From: Stemphylium vesicarium
Taxonomy: Eukaryota; Ascomycota; Dothideomycetes; Pleosporales; Pleosporaceae
Assembly (NCBI GenBank): GCA_004380135.1
Contig: QXCR01000006.1
Span: 434,001 to 498,000 of the forward strand
Direction of reading: 5' to 3'
DNA length: 64,000 bases
Positions 24,122 through 34,849 of this stretch are shown piece after piece. The notes under the pieces are model-generated. The model saw only the letters and a list, made by a program, of their open reading frames with translations. It was not told the origin of the DNA and did not search any database. The first letter of the stretch is position 1; each line of letters begins with the position of its first letter. Position numbers and translations under genes: made by a program.

Positions 24122-25254
24122 GGTTAGAATTTATTATGAGATTGCAATTGACAAAGAGGCAAGAGTGTGTAATGTGAGAAGGCTAAAAGTGAGGTGATTA
24201 GAGGTAGCTACTGTGTTCTGGAGCGACATTCCGTTCTAGCTCTCCTTGACGTCATCGTTTCCTAAGATCCACGCTCCCGCCTCAACGCCGCACGTCACAC
24301 CAGTGCACTTTCGCAACACTGCAGCGATGATCTTTTCTTTCTTGTTTCTACACACTCAGCCAAACACACTACCCGCCGGTGCAACCCGTGCGTTACCATT
24401 TAGTAAACACCACGACGAATCTTTCTAGTAATGTCCGAATATGAACAACCCATGGCGTCTCAATCCCGTTTCTTTTCAAATGATTCCTCGCATCCTACAT
24501 GATTGCTCTTACCCCTAGATGGATAATGTAGCACACCAAGGCTGGTACCATCACTCAAATACTTGCAGTCCTCACCAGAAAGCGACATGAGAAAGGTACA
24601 GTGAGGCCATGGTGGACTAGCCATAGCCGAATGAGCTTTCCATTCCCTGGAGAAGTTTTTGAGTATCGGTACACTGCAGCCATCGGCTTCCTTGTTTGAC
24701 TCCGTTTCGAAAAAATGTCCACGTGTTCTAATTTTCTCCACCTTTTGTGATGTATTGTAACATGACAGTAGGTGCCTTAATGTGTATTTTTGGCTAGGGT
24801 TCGGCTGTTGGCGACGGCGGCAGCAGCAATTCTTTTGTGTCTTTGCTTTGTGTGTGTTGAGCCATGGCTGACGGTTGAGAAACTCGACACGTCAACAGTT
24901 GCTAAGTTGGAGTCCGTTCCATGGTCGCCGAGCCAAAGACAGTCCTACTATTTGTTGCTGGAACAGGGAAGTGAGAAAAGACTCTAGAAAAACGACTTGC
25001 TACCGACAGTACCAGCGGTCATTTTGGCGCGGCAAGGAATGGGAGTGAGAATATGATAGCAAAAGTTGGGCACTTTGAATCAGTCAGCTAAAAGCGTCAC
25101 ACTCGGGTACTATGAGAAACGAAAAGTACATCCACGCCACCAAGATGCATGGCTGTGCCACCTGATCTGGGTTTGGCAGCATTCCAGTCTGCATGCCAGA
25201 ACAATTCCTCATCACACAATTCTGATCTGCATTTTCTTGAAGTCTTTCCGCCCA
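24122..25254. other. Intergenic region, no supported gene
   Basis: Contains a 93-codon minus frame (24460..24741) and a 65-codon plus frame (24790..24987), neither with an ATG start. I see nothing else recognisable. Confidence 0.45.
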
Positions 25255-26200
25255 ATGCCGCCACATCTCATCTACGCTCGAGCCCGGGCCTCAAAAGATG
25301 ACCCATACTGTCCAGTATTTTTGGAAGCATGCAAGCGTAATGATGTGGATGCCGCTCTGCAACTAGTCTCTGGCTATGAAGCCGAGCTGTTGACATTCGG
25401 CCTCAACCACGCTTTCGAGAATAAGTATTTGGATCTGGCAAGTCGACTCCTTCAAGTAGGTGCCAAGTGGGACACACGTACAGCTCGCATCGTTGCGGGA
25501 GACCACAACTCAGTGAAGTGAATGGTAGAGTCTGGTTACGATGTAAATACCAGCTTAGCTGCCGGTACAGTGCCTCTCTCATAAGTGTATACTGCCGGAT
25601 GATACAACATGGTCGTCTTTAGAGCAACACGGAACTCGCAGCAAGAGTAGATTCGTAGTTGCTCGCAACAACACAGATAGCATCCGCTACCTCCTGAAAC
25701 GTGGGGCCGACCGTAACCTGGGCTCTCCCACAACCTATATAGCTCCTGTTGAGCAAATGCGACCGATGACCAATTGCGGACACACCCTCAACATGGCGGC
25801 CGCTTCTTGTACGCCAGAGACGTTCGCTCTTCTACTCTCCCACGACGCTGGCCTCTCATTTGCCATACCTCTCCACTATGTCGCTGGCCGTGGCCCAAAC
25901 CCCAGCGACCCGCCCCACAGCAGTCGAATCCCGATGCTAAAATACCTAGTAGATGAACTCTGTTTCGACGTAAATGGTCTCGACGACCTTGCAACGATTC
26001 CAGAGCAAGGCCGAGGATACGAAGGAGCACCCTTTCACTATGCTCTGCAGTCGCTACGGTACGAAGAAGCCAAGTGGCTGCTCGAGCATGGTGCGGATCC
26101 GGAAAAGAAACTTGCGCATCCTAGTGCACCGCGTGCAAGAGTCTGGGTGGGGGGATTGCCTTCTGACCACGAACTCAGTGTTCTGTTGTCCAAGTATTGA
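25255..26200 (+). pseudogene. Degenerate ankyrin-repeat gene
   Basis: Ankyrin-type protein is recognisable along the whole stretch but in broken frames. It opens MPPHLIYARARASKD and runs in one frame to a TGA at 25519..25521, where the helix would continue (NSVK then MVESGYDVNTSLAAG, still the same frame). That frame stops again (TAA) near 25583, and the next ankyrin-like part (SIRYLLKRGADRNLG, then TLNMAAASCTPETFALLLSHDA and EEAKWLLEHGADPEKK) lies in a different frame and ends at 26200. At least one nonsense change and one frameshift are therefore needed. No pair of good splice sites removes both without deleting repeat residues. A sequencing error or an unusual intron remains possible. Confidence 0.65.
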
Positions 26201-26626
26201 CGGGGTGGATATGGAGGTCTTTTGATAATGTCAGATGACACTACATGGATCGAAGTATGGTCTTGATCATACAGGCGACGTAAATACGTTATGCAAATGT
26301 TGATAATGGGACTTGAAGAACATTAGTTTGATGAGGTAAAGGGGAAGGGAAGAGGCCCGTACATACGTCTGCATCGCTCGACACACCAGCAAGCAGGCGT
26401 CAATTCTCCACTTTACAAGGCAACACAATTGTTCGGAATACCCAGCCTTTCATTACAACTATTGCGATTTTCCCCGTAGCGCTATAGACTTTGATTTACG
26501 GTCATATCACATCGGTATACCTACACTCTGCATCCTCGTCCCATTTACTCATACAAAGGACTACATAATGTCAACTCTTTCTCGCGTCCCCAACTCTTGC
26601 CTGCAATTACACACTGCCGCATTACA
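26201..26626. other. Intergenic between the ankyrin pseudogene and VPS35 3' end
   Basis: Downstream regions of two convergent loci. No coding frame or repeat of note. Confidence 0.5.
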
Positions 26627-29579
26627 CTACTTCGCTGCCGTCACCACACCTTCGTATTCACGACTCGCTATGTAATCCAGCGTGCGCTGGAAATGTTTCC
26701 GTGGGTTCTCGAGGGATGAGGCGTTTTCGTTGGATTGAAGATTTGAGTGGATGAGTTCAATGAGGCCGTTGAGGTATTTGGTCGTGACCTGTATTCGTCA
26801 GTAATCATTGTAGAACTCAGGTTGGACACAACTTACAGCATCGTTCTCCTGGTCGAAGTAGTACACGTATCTGTTGAGGATCTCGACGAAAAGCTCGACG
26901 GATACCGCAGCATCCATGCATGCATCGGCGACTCGGAGTGCTCGTTGCAAGCACTCGAGTACACGCTTGCCGTCGCGGTAGAGCTAGGTTGGTCAATATT
27001 GGTGTCATGCGTACAATGATTACGAAGTACTCACATTCTTCGGGTCCTCTTCGCCTAGTGCCCTGATCTCGGTCGCCCACCACAGGTGACTTGCGAGGTA
27101 CACGGCACGACACTGGTCCGGCTTCTTCAGCAATTTGCTGCCATGCAACGCGCACTTCGTAATTAGGGTATCGTAGTTCTCCTTTCCGAAATTCCTCGTA
27201 GTGTGCAAGCCACCGGCAATGACGCATACGGCCTGGAACTGGGCTCTTGAGTCGCTAATGGCTTCCTCGTAGATGGTGAACGCTTGTGCAAAGTATTCGT
27301 ATGCGACTTCTTCGAAGCCGTTCTGGTCTGCGACCTGACCACAAGCAATGAAGAGGCGGAGGGACAGATCTGCGGAGCCTGTAACACGAGTGTAGAGTGT
27401 CGACAGTGTGTTGTGCATGAACTTGTAGAGAGCGGAGGATTGCGACTGCCAGTTATCTTCGAAGTGTTCGCGCTTCTTGTACTGTCGCGCGAGCTTGAGC
27501 GAGGCAGTAATGATGGCGGGAGATGTGTACTTGACGCGCTCGTTGCCTTCGGCAAAGGACTTGCGCGCGGCTTGCAGGAGCTGTAAGACACGTTAGTTTG
27601 TGACGTGAAGTAAATCTCGGCTGTGCCTACCTTGAACTGCGTATCGTTGTCCTTGCCCTTGATGAGGTGCACTATCCGCGCGAGCCAGCCTTGCTCTTCT
27701 ATTGTCTCCTCGGTTTCCTGCGCTCTTCGCTGGATCGGCCCACCTGGATATCCTTGGGCTTGCTGGATACCTTCTCTAATCAAGACCTTGAGTATCTCCA
27801 GCACGCTTTCGAGGTTCTTCACTGTCGCGATAGAAGTCTGATTTCGCATGAGACTTCTTGCAACCTCGCCCGCCACCGCTCGTCGGGTAGGATATGGTTG
27901 TGAGTGGAGGAGAGGGATGAAGTTCGGTAACGCTAGCGCAGTGAAGAGAGAAATGTAGGTCTTGATTGGCGAGAGAAGGAGGCTAAGGATCTGGCTCTGG
28001 GTGGCTTGCGAGTGCAGGTCGGCGCTGTTCTGGTATTCGGCAACCTTTTGGTTCGCAAAAGTCAGGACTTGGTCTATGTAGTCCAATCGTTCGGGGTAGA
28101 TGTTCCTGTCAAGATTAGCACATGTCGCACAAACCGGAAGATTGAAACTTACAAGGCGAGGTTTGCCAGCGATACCAACAGCCCGATAGTATCTTGTATT
28201 GGCAACCGTTGCATCTTGACCAACGTCTGAACCTGCTCGTGGAATATCTCGAAAAGTTTGACATTGTTCGGTATGCCTCGTCGCTTCTCAATGTCACCAT
28301 CCGTCTCAGTCGCAGGTGCTTCCTCAGTAGAAGTTTCTGCTGAAGTGGCCGAGTCTTCTATTGTTTCTTCCGCTGATGGTTGTTCTTCCGCAGCTTCTGA
28401 GGAATCTCCATTCTGGTGCGCTGGCGCAGGCTCGGGCTCGGCAGCCTTCTTCTCCTTTGCTATCCGCATCTGCTCCATAAGATGTGCTATCGACTCCTCC
28501 TCTGTCTTCTGGCGTTGCTCTGGGCTTTCCGATTCGGCCTCTCTTTGCGCATATGACGACAATCGGTCCATGAGGCCAACGACAATGGCTTTGACGTTGA
28601 CTTGTGGGTTTAAGCGCGCGACAGCAGAAAGGAATTGATCGAGGGTATGTAGGTGGAACTCGTCGGGGAAGACTTGGGTGACGACTATTGTCTGTTAGTC
28701 GAACTCTGGCGTGTCTAGAACTCCAAGCATACCTTCAAGGAGATACTCCTGCGCCAGAACATCTCGACATTGCACAATCTGCTCCAGCAGCGGGTTCAGG
28801 ATCTTCTTGTAGTTCTCCAGGTCCACCAGCTGGCTGAGTCGGACCAAGTTGCTTCCCACCAGAAGTTGCAATTCTTGTCGCTCCTTGGTCCGCTGCTCAC
28901 GCTCTCTCGAATGTCCCTGGTGCTGCAGGCGTACCCAGAGCTTGTTCATCTCAACAAAGTTAGTCAGGATGAAGCTGATAGAGTCCTGCAGATTGCCCTC
29001 GGGGCCCTCACTGTCACCCGAGGGAAGGCAGTCGCGCGCCTGACCGGCAAGGTAATAGCGCAAGAATAGGCCGCGAATGGGGTGCTGGACTCCGCGACTC
29101 ATCTCCATCATATCCTTCATGATTTCCTTGACCGGCGCATCCTCAATAGCCATGTAGACGGTGCCGACGGTGACCATGAGATACAGACGGGGAATGATAT
29201 TCCCGGCATACTGGACGAGCTCGTATAGGTCTGCGAGGTGGTTCACGGGGTGGTTTTCGCGGAGGTAGACGGCGAGATGGCGGAGGGCATCGAAGACGGC
29301 CATGTAGAGCTCATAGTACTGCTTGGGGCCGAGGCTGCTGGTGCGCAGTTCGGAAACGAGGGTTGAGCTGCGCAGACACTCAGTCAGCATTCATTATATC
29401 GTATCAATGCTCATGCCAGAAAAGCTCCATGTGCTATGCGCGTACCTGCACTTGAGCGCATCCATCAGCTTGCCCGGCGTCTCGAGACACCGCCGCATAA
29501 GCATCGTCTGCTGGCGCACCACGGCGAGGGCATCTTCGAGCAGACGAGCCTGGTCTTCTACGGGGGGCGGCGACGCCAT
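26627..29579 (-). CDS. VPS35: Vacuolar protein sorting protein 35, retromer core (7 exons)
   Basis: Seven exons join in phase: 29579..29446, 29367..28733, 28684..28153, 28105..27631, 27580..27035, 26983..26837 and 26788..26627, giving about 876 residues, the normal size of fungal Vps35. The N-terminal LLEDALAVVRQQTMLMRRCL block and the invariant PRLYLM motif (residues 104-109) that contacts Vps26/Rab7 are present. The rest is alpha-solenoid, ending LYRDGKRVLECLQRALRVAD ... CMDAAVSVELFVEILNRYVY, which binds Vps29. The protein recycles cargo receptors from endosome to Golgi. An acidic, Glu/Ala/Ser-rich insertion at about residues 303-390 interrupts the solenoid. Confidence 0.97.
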
Positions 29580-30052
29580 TGTGTATGTGAGGAGCGGATA
29601 GTCCGGGGTTGTGGAGAGCTGGTCGTGGATGCGCACCGCCGCCTTGGGCGTAACCGTTCGCCAAGCAAGCAGGGATGGAAGCTTCCCCCTTCGGCCTGCG
29701 TCATCACCGCCCACCACTTTGCCATCTCACCACTTCGTCAAACCGGAAAGGCTTTCTAGAACAAACGTCGCCTTGTTAAACATCTGTATTATCTAATCTA
29801 ATATACATGTATGCGACTCCCATCGTGCATCTATCGCTCCGAATACATCAAAACGCCAACCCGATGCATACCCGGCGCCCTCGCATTTCGACATTCGACC
29901 ATTACTCGTTTATCGTAGAACAAAGTGAAAGAACAGAAACGGACGATTGAACCAGTCTACCGCCCAATTTGGAAGAAGCGAAAACCCCTGCCTAGCAACC
30001 TCGCGTCGACTTTCATCATGACGCGTTCCTTAATACAGCGCGAGCGTCATGC
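29580..30052. other. Intergenic, VPS35 promoter side
   Basis: Upstream of VPS35 (minus) and downstream of the secreted Ser/Thr-rich gene. No supported gene. Confidence 0.5.
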
Positions 30053-30655
30053 TTAAGCTGCAGGCGACGGCGTGGCGGCAACAACGGCAGCTGCTTCAAA
30101 AGTCTTGATCTCGTAGTAGGTGTGCCACATGCCATCGTCGTAGTACTCCTTGGACCCTGCGCTCTCCGACACGGTGACGGTAATGAAGATGGGCTTTGGC
30201 ATCTCAATTGGTGTGGGAGTGCTATCCGATGGCGCGCTTGTGATGGTGGGTGTTGCGATTGGTGTTTTGGAAGAGATGGAAGAGTTTGATGTCGACGACA
30301 AGGTAGGTTTTGGTGTTGAAGAGACGGGCGAGGGAGTAGACGATGACGATTTCGATGCGCTGCTTGAGCTGGAGCAGCTAGTAGGTGTTGGTGCTGGCTG
30401 TGGCTCGACGATTGTCGCAGTCACCTCCTGCGTGACTGTCTCCCCCGGACCAACGACTTCGACCGTCTTTGTCGTCTCAATTATGGATGTGGTCGTTGAA
30501 GGCGTCTCGGTGGTGGAGTCCCCACCAACATTGACAACCGCGTAGCTCTTGCTCCTTGGAACAATATTACGCGGTCCCGCCGAATCAAGAGGTCGTCCAT
30601 TGACCAATGTCGAAACGAGAGCGACCAGTGCCAAAGTCTGAACGTTGAAAAGCAT
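30053..30655 (-). CDS. Secreted Ser/Thr-rich protein, cell-wall type
   Basis: Single exon of 200 residues. A signal peptide (MLFNVQTLALVALVSTLVNG) is followed by a short propeptide-like segment and a Thr/Ser/Pro-rich, probably O-mannosylated region. The C-terminal part carries YYDDGMWHTYYEIKTFE, a short aromatic motif that recurs in small secreted proteins of filamentous ascomycetes. There is no GPI signal or membrane helix at the C-terminus. Likely a wall-associated or secreted protein; function unknown. Confidence 0.82.
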   Translation of the reverse strand: MLFNVQTLALVALVSTLVNGRPLDSAGPRNIVPRSKSYAVVNVGGDSTTETPSTTTSIIETTKTVEVVGPGETVTQEVTATIVEPQPAPTPTSCSSSSSASKSSSSTPSPVSSTPKPTLSSTSNSSISSKTPIATPTITSAPSDSTPTPIEMPKPIFITVTVSESAGSKEYYDDGMWHTYYEIKTFEAAAVVAATPSPAA

Positions 30656-31080
30656 CGTATCGATAGATTCAGGCAGGTGTATCGACGGTTCCGAGTCGCT
30701 AGTTGTCGTTAAAACGTGTCGAACACGGGTTCAATGTTGGTTGGTGCTGATAGAGAACGCTGTGGGAACTACGATGTAGGTATCCGTTTATTGAATCCAT
30801 AATTGCTAACGCGTTGCGTAATTACTCGAAGGCTGGAAATGTGGTGGTTGGTGATGGCTGGGTGGTCCGTGCGCCACCCTAGCGTGGGGTCGAGACGGCA
30901 AGCGCTAGGAGCCTGGAACCATCCATACTTCCAACTTCCAACACAACCTTTGAAATCCTGCACAAAGCCCAAATTATCCGAAATGCGCTCTCTTCACCGG
31001 TCATCATGCACAGGCGGGCATAAGAAAAGGCGCTCATTTCGTAGACTGTATTGTATTGCAGAATAACCATAACAAACGCT
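30656..31080. other. Intergenic, promoter of the secreted Ser/Thr-rich gene
   Basis: About 425 bases with no supported coding frame. Confidence 0.5.
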
Positions 31081-31746
31081 TCATCGCCGTCCTTCTCCCG
31101 GCATCTCCTGTGGCGGATGTTGCCTGTAGCTCAGTGGCATCTCCTGCGGATCGGTCTTCTCTTGCGCCTCCACCACTTGACCACCTTGGTGAGGAGTGTT
31201 TGCGCTGTGCGCGTTCATTTCTTGGTATTGGTTGGATCTATGTCGCGATTCCATCTCGGTCTTGTATGCCAGCCCGTCGACTTCCTCCCCCCGTCTTTCC
31301 TGCGACGGCTGCGACGGCTGCCCATACGTCTGCTGGTCGTATGTTGGCTGTCCATATCTGTGATGCATATCTGGTTGTAGTCTTGCGAAATATGTCTGTT
31401 CGTTCATACGTTGCGCGTTTTCGTTCATTCGCTGTTTCCGCTTCTTGCTGCGTCGCCAGAAGAACCAGATTGCTATGACGAGGAAAAGGACGAATAGACC
31501 GACTCCAACTCCAACTCCTATCGCGAGTGTTCTCTGTTGAGCGTCTACGGCGTTGTCTGGCAGCTTGTTAGCCGGCTGATGACACAATAGTAAGCGCAGC
31601 AAGAAGCGTACTGAATGTATCCTGTGCATCATTCCTTGCGTCGTCTAAAGTCTCAATTAGCAATGAGAATTCACGCGCGAGCAGTGAGTTTACTCACCAA
31701 ACGAGCTGGATGAGTCGCTGCTCGGGAAATCAGTTGGAAACGACAT
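31081..31746 (-). CDS. Small single-pass membrane protein (3 exons)
   Basis: Exons 31746..31698, 31644..31612 and 31556..31081 join in phase (donors GTGAGT and GTACGC; acceptors TTTAG and GCCAG; the second intron has a GGCTAAC branch site) into about 185 residues. A short, acidic/Ser-rich ectodomain beginning MSFPTDFPSSDSSSS precedes one membrane helix (LAIGVGVGVGLFVLFLVIAIWFFW) immediately followed by RRSKKRKQR, so the C-terminus is cytosolic. The tail has Gln/Pro/Tyr-rich segments (QPTYDQQTYGQPSQPSQ). No signal peptide is needed for a signal-anchor protein. Family not recognised. Confidence 0.75.
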
Positions 31747-32321
31747 GATCCAGGAACCGGTTTTCTCGATAAGCAAATGTATGTTCAGGTGTAGAGAAGG
31801 ATTTGGCGACAAAGATGCTACCAGGAGGCAAGATCAATGTTTGCATGGTCAGCGAATTCATTCCACTTATACGACAACTATATCTATACACTCTAGGGCT
31901 ATGACGAGCGAAGTCTTAATTAAGACGCCCAGCTCTAACGTTCTCAGGCCAAGCCGTAAACCTTGAGGCACAGTGCCGCCCCTGTGGAGACTTGATTGGA
32001 AGTACTCGGTGTGCCAAGCACCCGCACAGCCTCTCTACGTTCAGATCGGCTGGATGCCTTACAGAAAACGACGATCAGTAACCTCATCTGGTGCATCCTT
32101 GGATGGTCGCTTACAAGATTGTCACCTTGCAACACGGTAAAGTCGGCACTAGCAACGTTACATATCGACGTAATGATTTCTGCGAGTGCCTTCACTGTCG
32201 CGCCTTCCGAACGCAATGACACAATATGCCACAGCACATGGGCCACTTCTACCAAACTGCGTTGGGGAAAGTGCGATCTGACTGGACAAAACTTGAACAC
32301 TAACATCCCCAACAGCAACCT
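31747..32321. other. Intergenic with a 120-codon open frame of unclear status
   Basis: Holds the promoter of the small membrane-protein gene and the 3' side of the next gene. The minus strand stays open from 32321 to 31944 in the same frame as the upstream gene; the first ATG is at about 32306. It is treated as unproven. Confidence 0.4.
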
Positions 32322-33044
32322 TTAGTTATTGCGAAACTCGGGAAGATCATCGATTGCCACCCCCGTTTTATGCACGGCAACGTTGGACCTCTTCACATCT
32401 CCAGCGGGTAACTCTTGTGGCTTAGCCTCATTCAATTCCTTCGCACTCACGCTCTTGTCGAACTTCTTGCCCCACCAACCCGCGACACCTCGCCCTTCCC
32501 GATCCGCTAGTGGTTTATCTTGTCCCTCTGTTCCATCTTTGTACTCACGCGCTGGGCCTTCAACCCCAGGAGCAGCCGCATGGTCGTTTGTGGAGGGGCG
32601 ACGTTTAGATCTTCGTCGTCGCCCGAGTAAGAAGCCAGCAAGTGCGATTATCAATACGCCTGCTATCGCTCCAATACTGGTCCCAGCGATCGCGCCGGGT
32701 GATAGGCCTGTGCTGGGTGGCGAAGGGTCCCCAGTAGGGGTCGTGGTAGTGGTAGTGGTAGTGGTGGAAGATGATGAAGGGACCGACATTGGCGTTGAAT
32801 GTATTATTGTCGGCGCAGTGCTTAGATCGCCACCTGTGGATTGGGTAGGGAAAGGGTTCGATTCATCTTGTGGAGTAGAACTGGGAGGAAGCTCCGTCAA
32901 CGTCAGTAGATTCGTTGTTTGAGCTGGTGGAGCGGCTGAAGTGAGGGGAGAACATGAAGACACGGATAGGTAACTAGTTCCTTCCGGATCTGGTACCGGT
33001 AACAGATAAAAAGTGCAGCCGTCTGGTAATTCTTGAGATGCCAT
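32322..33044 (-). CDS. Single-pass membrane protein with Ser/Thr-rich ectodomain
   Basis: Single exon of 240 residues. The N-terminal ~110 residues are Ser/Thr/Pro-rich with a run of Thr, followed by one Gly/Ala-rich helix (AGTSIGAIAGVLIIALAGFLL) and a stop-transfer GRRRRSKRR. This resembles the layout of fungal wall-stress sensors (Mid2/Wsc style) but lacks a WSC domain and has no obvious cleaved signal peptide, beginning MASQELPDGCTFYLLPV. The cytosolic tail includes KKFDKSVSAKELNEAKPQEL. Function unknown. Confidence 0.75.
   Translation of the reverse strand: MASQELPDGCTFYLLPVPDPEGTSYLSVSSCSPLTSAAPPAQTTNLLTLTELPPSSTPQDESNPFPTQSTGGDLSTAPTIIHSTPMSVPSSSSTTTTTTTTTPTGDPSPPSTGLSPGAIAGTSIGAIAGVLIIALAGFLLGRRRRSKRRPSTNDHAAAPGVEGPAREYKDGTEGQDKPLADREGRGVAGWWGKKFDKSVSAKELNEAKPQELPAGDVKRSNVAVHKTGVAIDDLPEFRNN
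32741..32766. repeat. GGTAGT microsatellite
   Basis: An imperfect run of GTGGTA units; on the minus strand it encodes the poly-Thr run in the ectodomain of the single-pass membrane protein, so copy number could vary between strains. Confidence 0.6.
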
Positions 33045-33465
33045 GATGGGTATGAGGCTGGAAAGAAAGAAACAACAGAATACAGCATGTGGGCATGGTT
33101 AAGATACCTCGAACTGGCCCCCATGCCATGTCTGCCCCTCTACTCAGCCTGAAGATTTCATGTACTACCTGATTCGCTGCATGCATCACAGACATTTGAT
33201 GGTGGTTCAGTTTCTTGATAAGCCAATGCCCGTATCTGGTGATAGTTTGCGATGTTCCGCCAATGGAACGTTGGGATCTGATGTGCTGCAGTCGCTTGCT
33301 TAGGAATTCTAGGCAACACCAGATTTTCAGCCTCATGCACAATGGACCGATCAGCATCACGCTACAGCCTTATGGGATATCTTGACGCGTATACCATTCG
33401 TTATATCGCTGGCTAATAGCTCCATAGCTCCACCGCTACTAGCGTCCACTCCAATAAGCATCTAA
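33045..33465. other. Intergenic, promoter of the Ser/Thr-rich membrane protein gene
   Basis: About 420 bases between two minus-strand genes. No supported coding frame. Confidence 0.5.
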
Positions 33466-34746
33466 CTATTTGCTCTCGTCCCCGTTAACTTGTCCGTCTT
33501 TCTTGGCCCCGTTCGTCATGCTAGGCTTCGGGTTGCCCTCGAACGTCTTTGCATGTTTCCATCCCTCCTCCAGCGAATTAGCTACCAGCCTCGTCAAACC
33601 CCAGACGTCGAACTGGACAGCGATCGCCCGCATACCCGATTGGATCGCCATGGGAATTTGATCCAGACCGAAAACACCACTACACAAAAGTGGTTAGTCA
33701 CTGATGGTCACGGAACGTGCAGGTGGTAACATTGTAAAGAGAAAAAAAGTGAGGGGACAAGAAAGGAAAGAATGGACAACGTACCCAAAAATTGGCAGAT
33801 CGTTCTTCGCAGCCGCAGCATTGAACTTGCCCATCGCCTCGAAGAACTTCGGATCAGGCTTTCCGTTCAGGAAGTCATCCAAGTTCATGCCTGCTTCAAT
33901 CATGTAATCTCCAGGACCAAACATGAGTCCCGAGATACCCTCCACGGCGGCGATCTCCTCGGCATTCTCCACGCCCTTGAGAGACTCAATCTGCGGGATG
34001 AGGCAGATGTGGTTGTTTGCTGTAGCGACGTTGTAAGGGTCTTTGGGGTACAGAGAGGTCGTGAGGCCGGGGGTGAAGGTCCATGGGGAGAAGGAGCGGT
34101 GGCCTTTTCCTGCTATTGGGGATGTTAGCGAGGTATGCTTTGGGAGAAGGGAGAGCGTTTGAGGGAATAGGAGGTGGAGATGGGAAGGAAAACAAACCAC
34201 CAAAGTACATCTCCTTCATGAAGTCCTTGACTTCTTGGGCAGACTCGACGTGCGGGATGACAATGCCAGCACAACCCGCATCAAGCGCCGTGGTAAGACT
34301 CAGTTCATCGTGTTTTGGCACTCTGCATATTACCATCGACTTTCCCTCCGAGTGGTGCTGGGCGGCGTGGATGCAACTATATCGTATCATCAGCATCTCT
34401 TCACCAACCCCCTGCTTCGCCATTCAAAGCTTCTCAACCATCCCCTTGGCGCAGCCCCTTTCCTTGCTTGTCGCCATATCGAAAATACTCACTCGTGTAA
34501 CGTCAACCGGTTGAACATGCCATGCTCGACATCGATCCAGATGAAATCCGGCTTCGTGCTCGCAATCAATTTAGTCACGAACGTGCTAGGTATGCCATGT
34601 GCAACACCCATCAGACTCTTGCTCGCATCAGCCTGGGCATCTTTGAGCGCTTGTCGTAGGTTGGCGGGCTGGGTGAGCATAGATGCTCGGTAGGGCGCCT
34701 TGGTGTGCAGCGAGGTTTGCTCGCTGTAGGGTGTGAAAGACGACAT
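33466..34746 (-). CDS. HpcH/HpaI-type (class II) aldolase (4 exons)
   Basis: Exons 34746..34493, 34376..34198, 34109..33785 and 33679..33466 join in phase into about 323 residues. The fold signature is clear: KSLMGVAHGIPS, the catalytic strand DFIWIDVEHG (general base region), the metal-binding Glu in LIPQIESL with Asp in GPGDYM, and SGMRAIAVQFDVWGL near the end. The family cleaves or forms C-C bonds with pyruvate or oxaloacetate-like donors (for example 2-keto-3-deoxy sugar acids or 4-hydroxy-2-oxoacids). The exact substrate is not decidable. Introns split the protein in conserved-looking places; the 34197 donor is GTTTGT, a permissible but weak site. Possibly a sugar-acid catabolic enzyme of the cytosol. 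Confidence 0.9.
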
Positions 34747-34841
34747 TTTGGGAAGAAGGTAGGGGAATATTGTAAGATCGGATGAGAGAAGAGGTCTAAG
34801 GGCTTATGCTCACGAGTGCTGGAAAGGAGAATTGCCGTGGG

Positions 34842-34849
34842 TTTTTATA
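34842..34849 (-). promoter_or_regulatory. TATA box of the aldolase gene
   Basis: TATAAAAA on the minus strand, about 95-100 nt upstream of the aldolase ATG at 34746, the usual distance for a filamentous-fungal TATA plus short 5' UTR. Confidence 0.6.

Noticed and set aside
24460..24741. 93-codon minus-strand frame with protein-like composition
   Set aside because: No ATG start (GTG), no upstream exon that splices in phase and no recognisable domain. It might be a gene relic but cannot be supported.
25255..26200. RIP (repeat-induced point mutation) as the cause of the ankyrin gene decay
   Set aside because: The TGG-to-TGA type change is not the canonical CpA-to-TpA context, the region is not AT-rich and there is no duplicated copy in the window.
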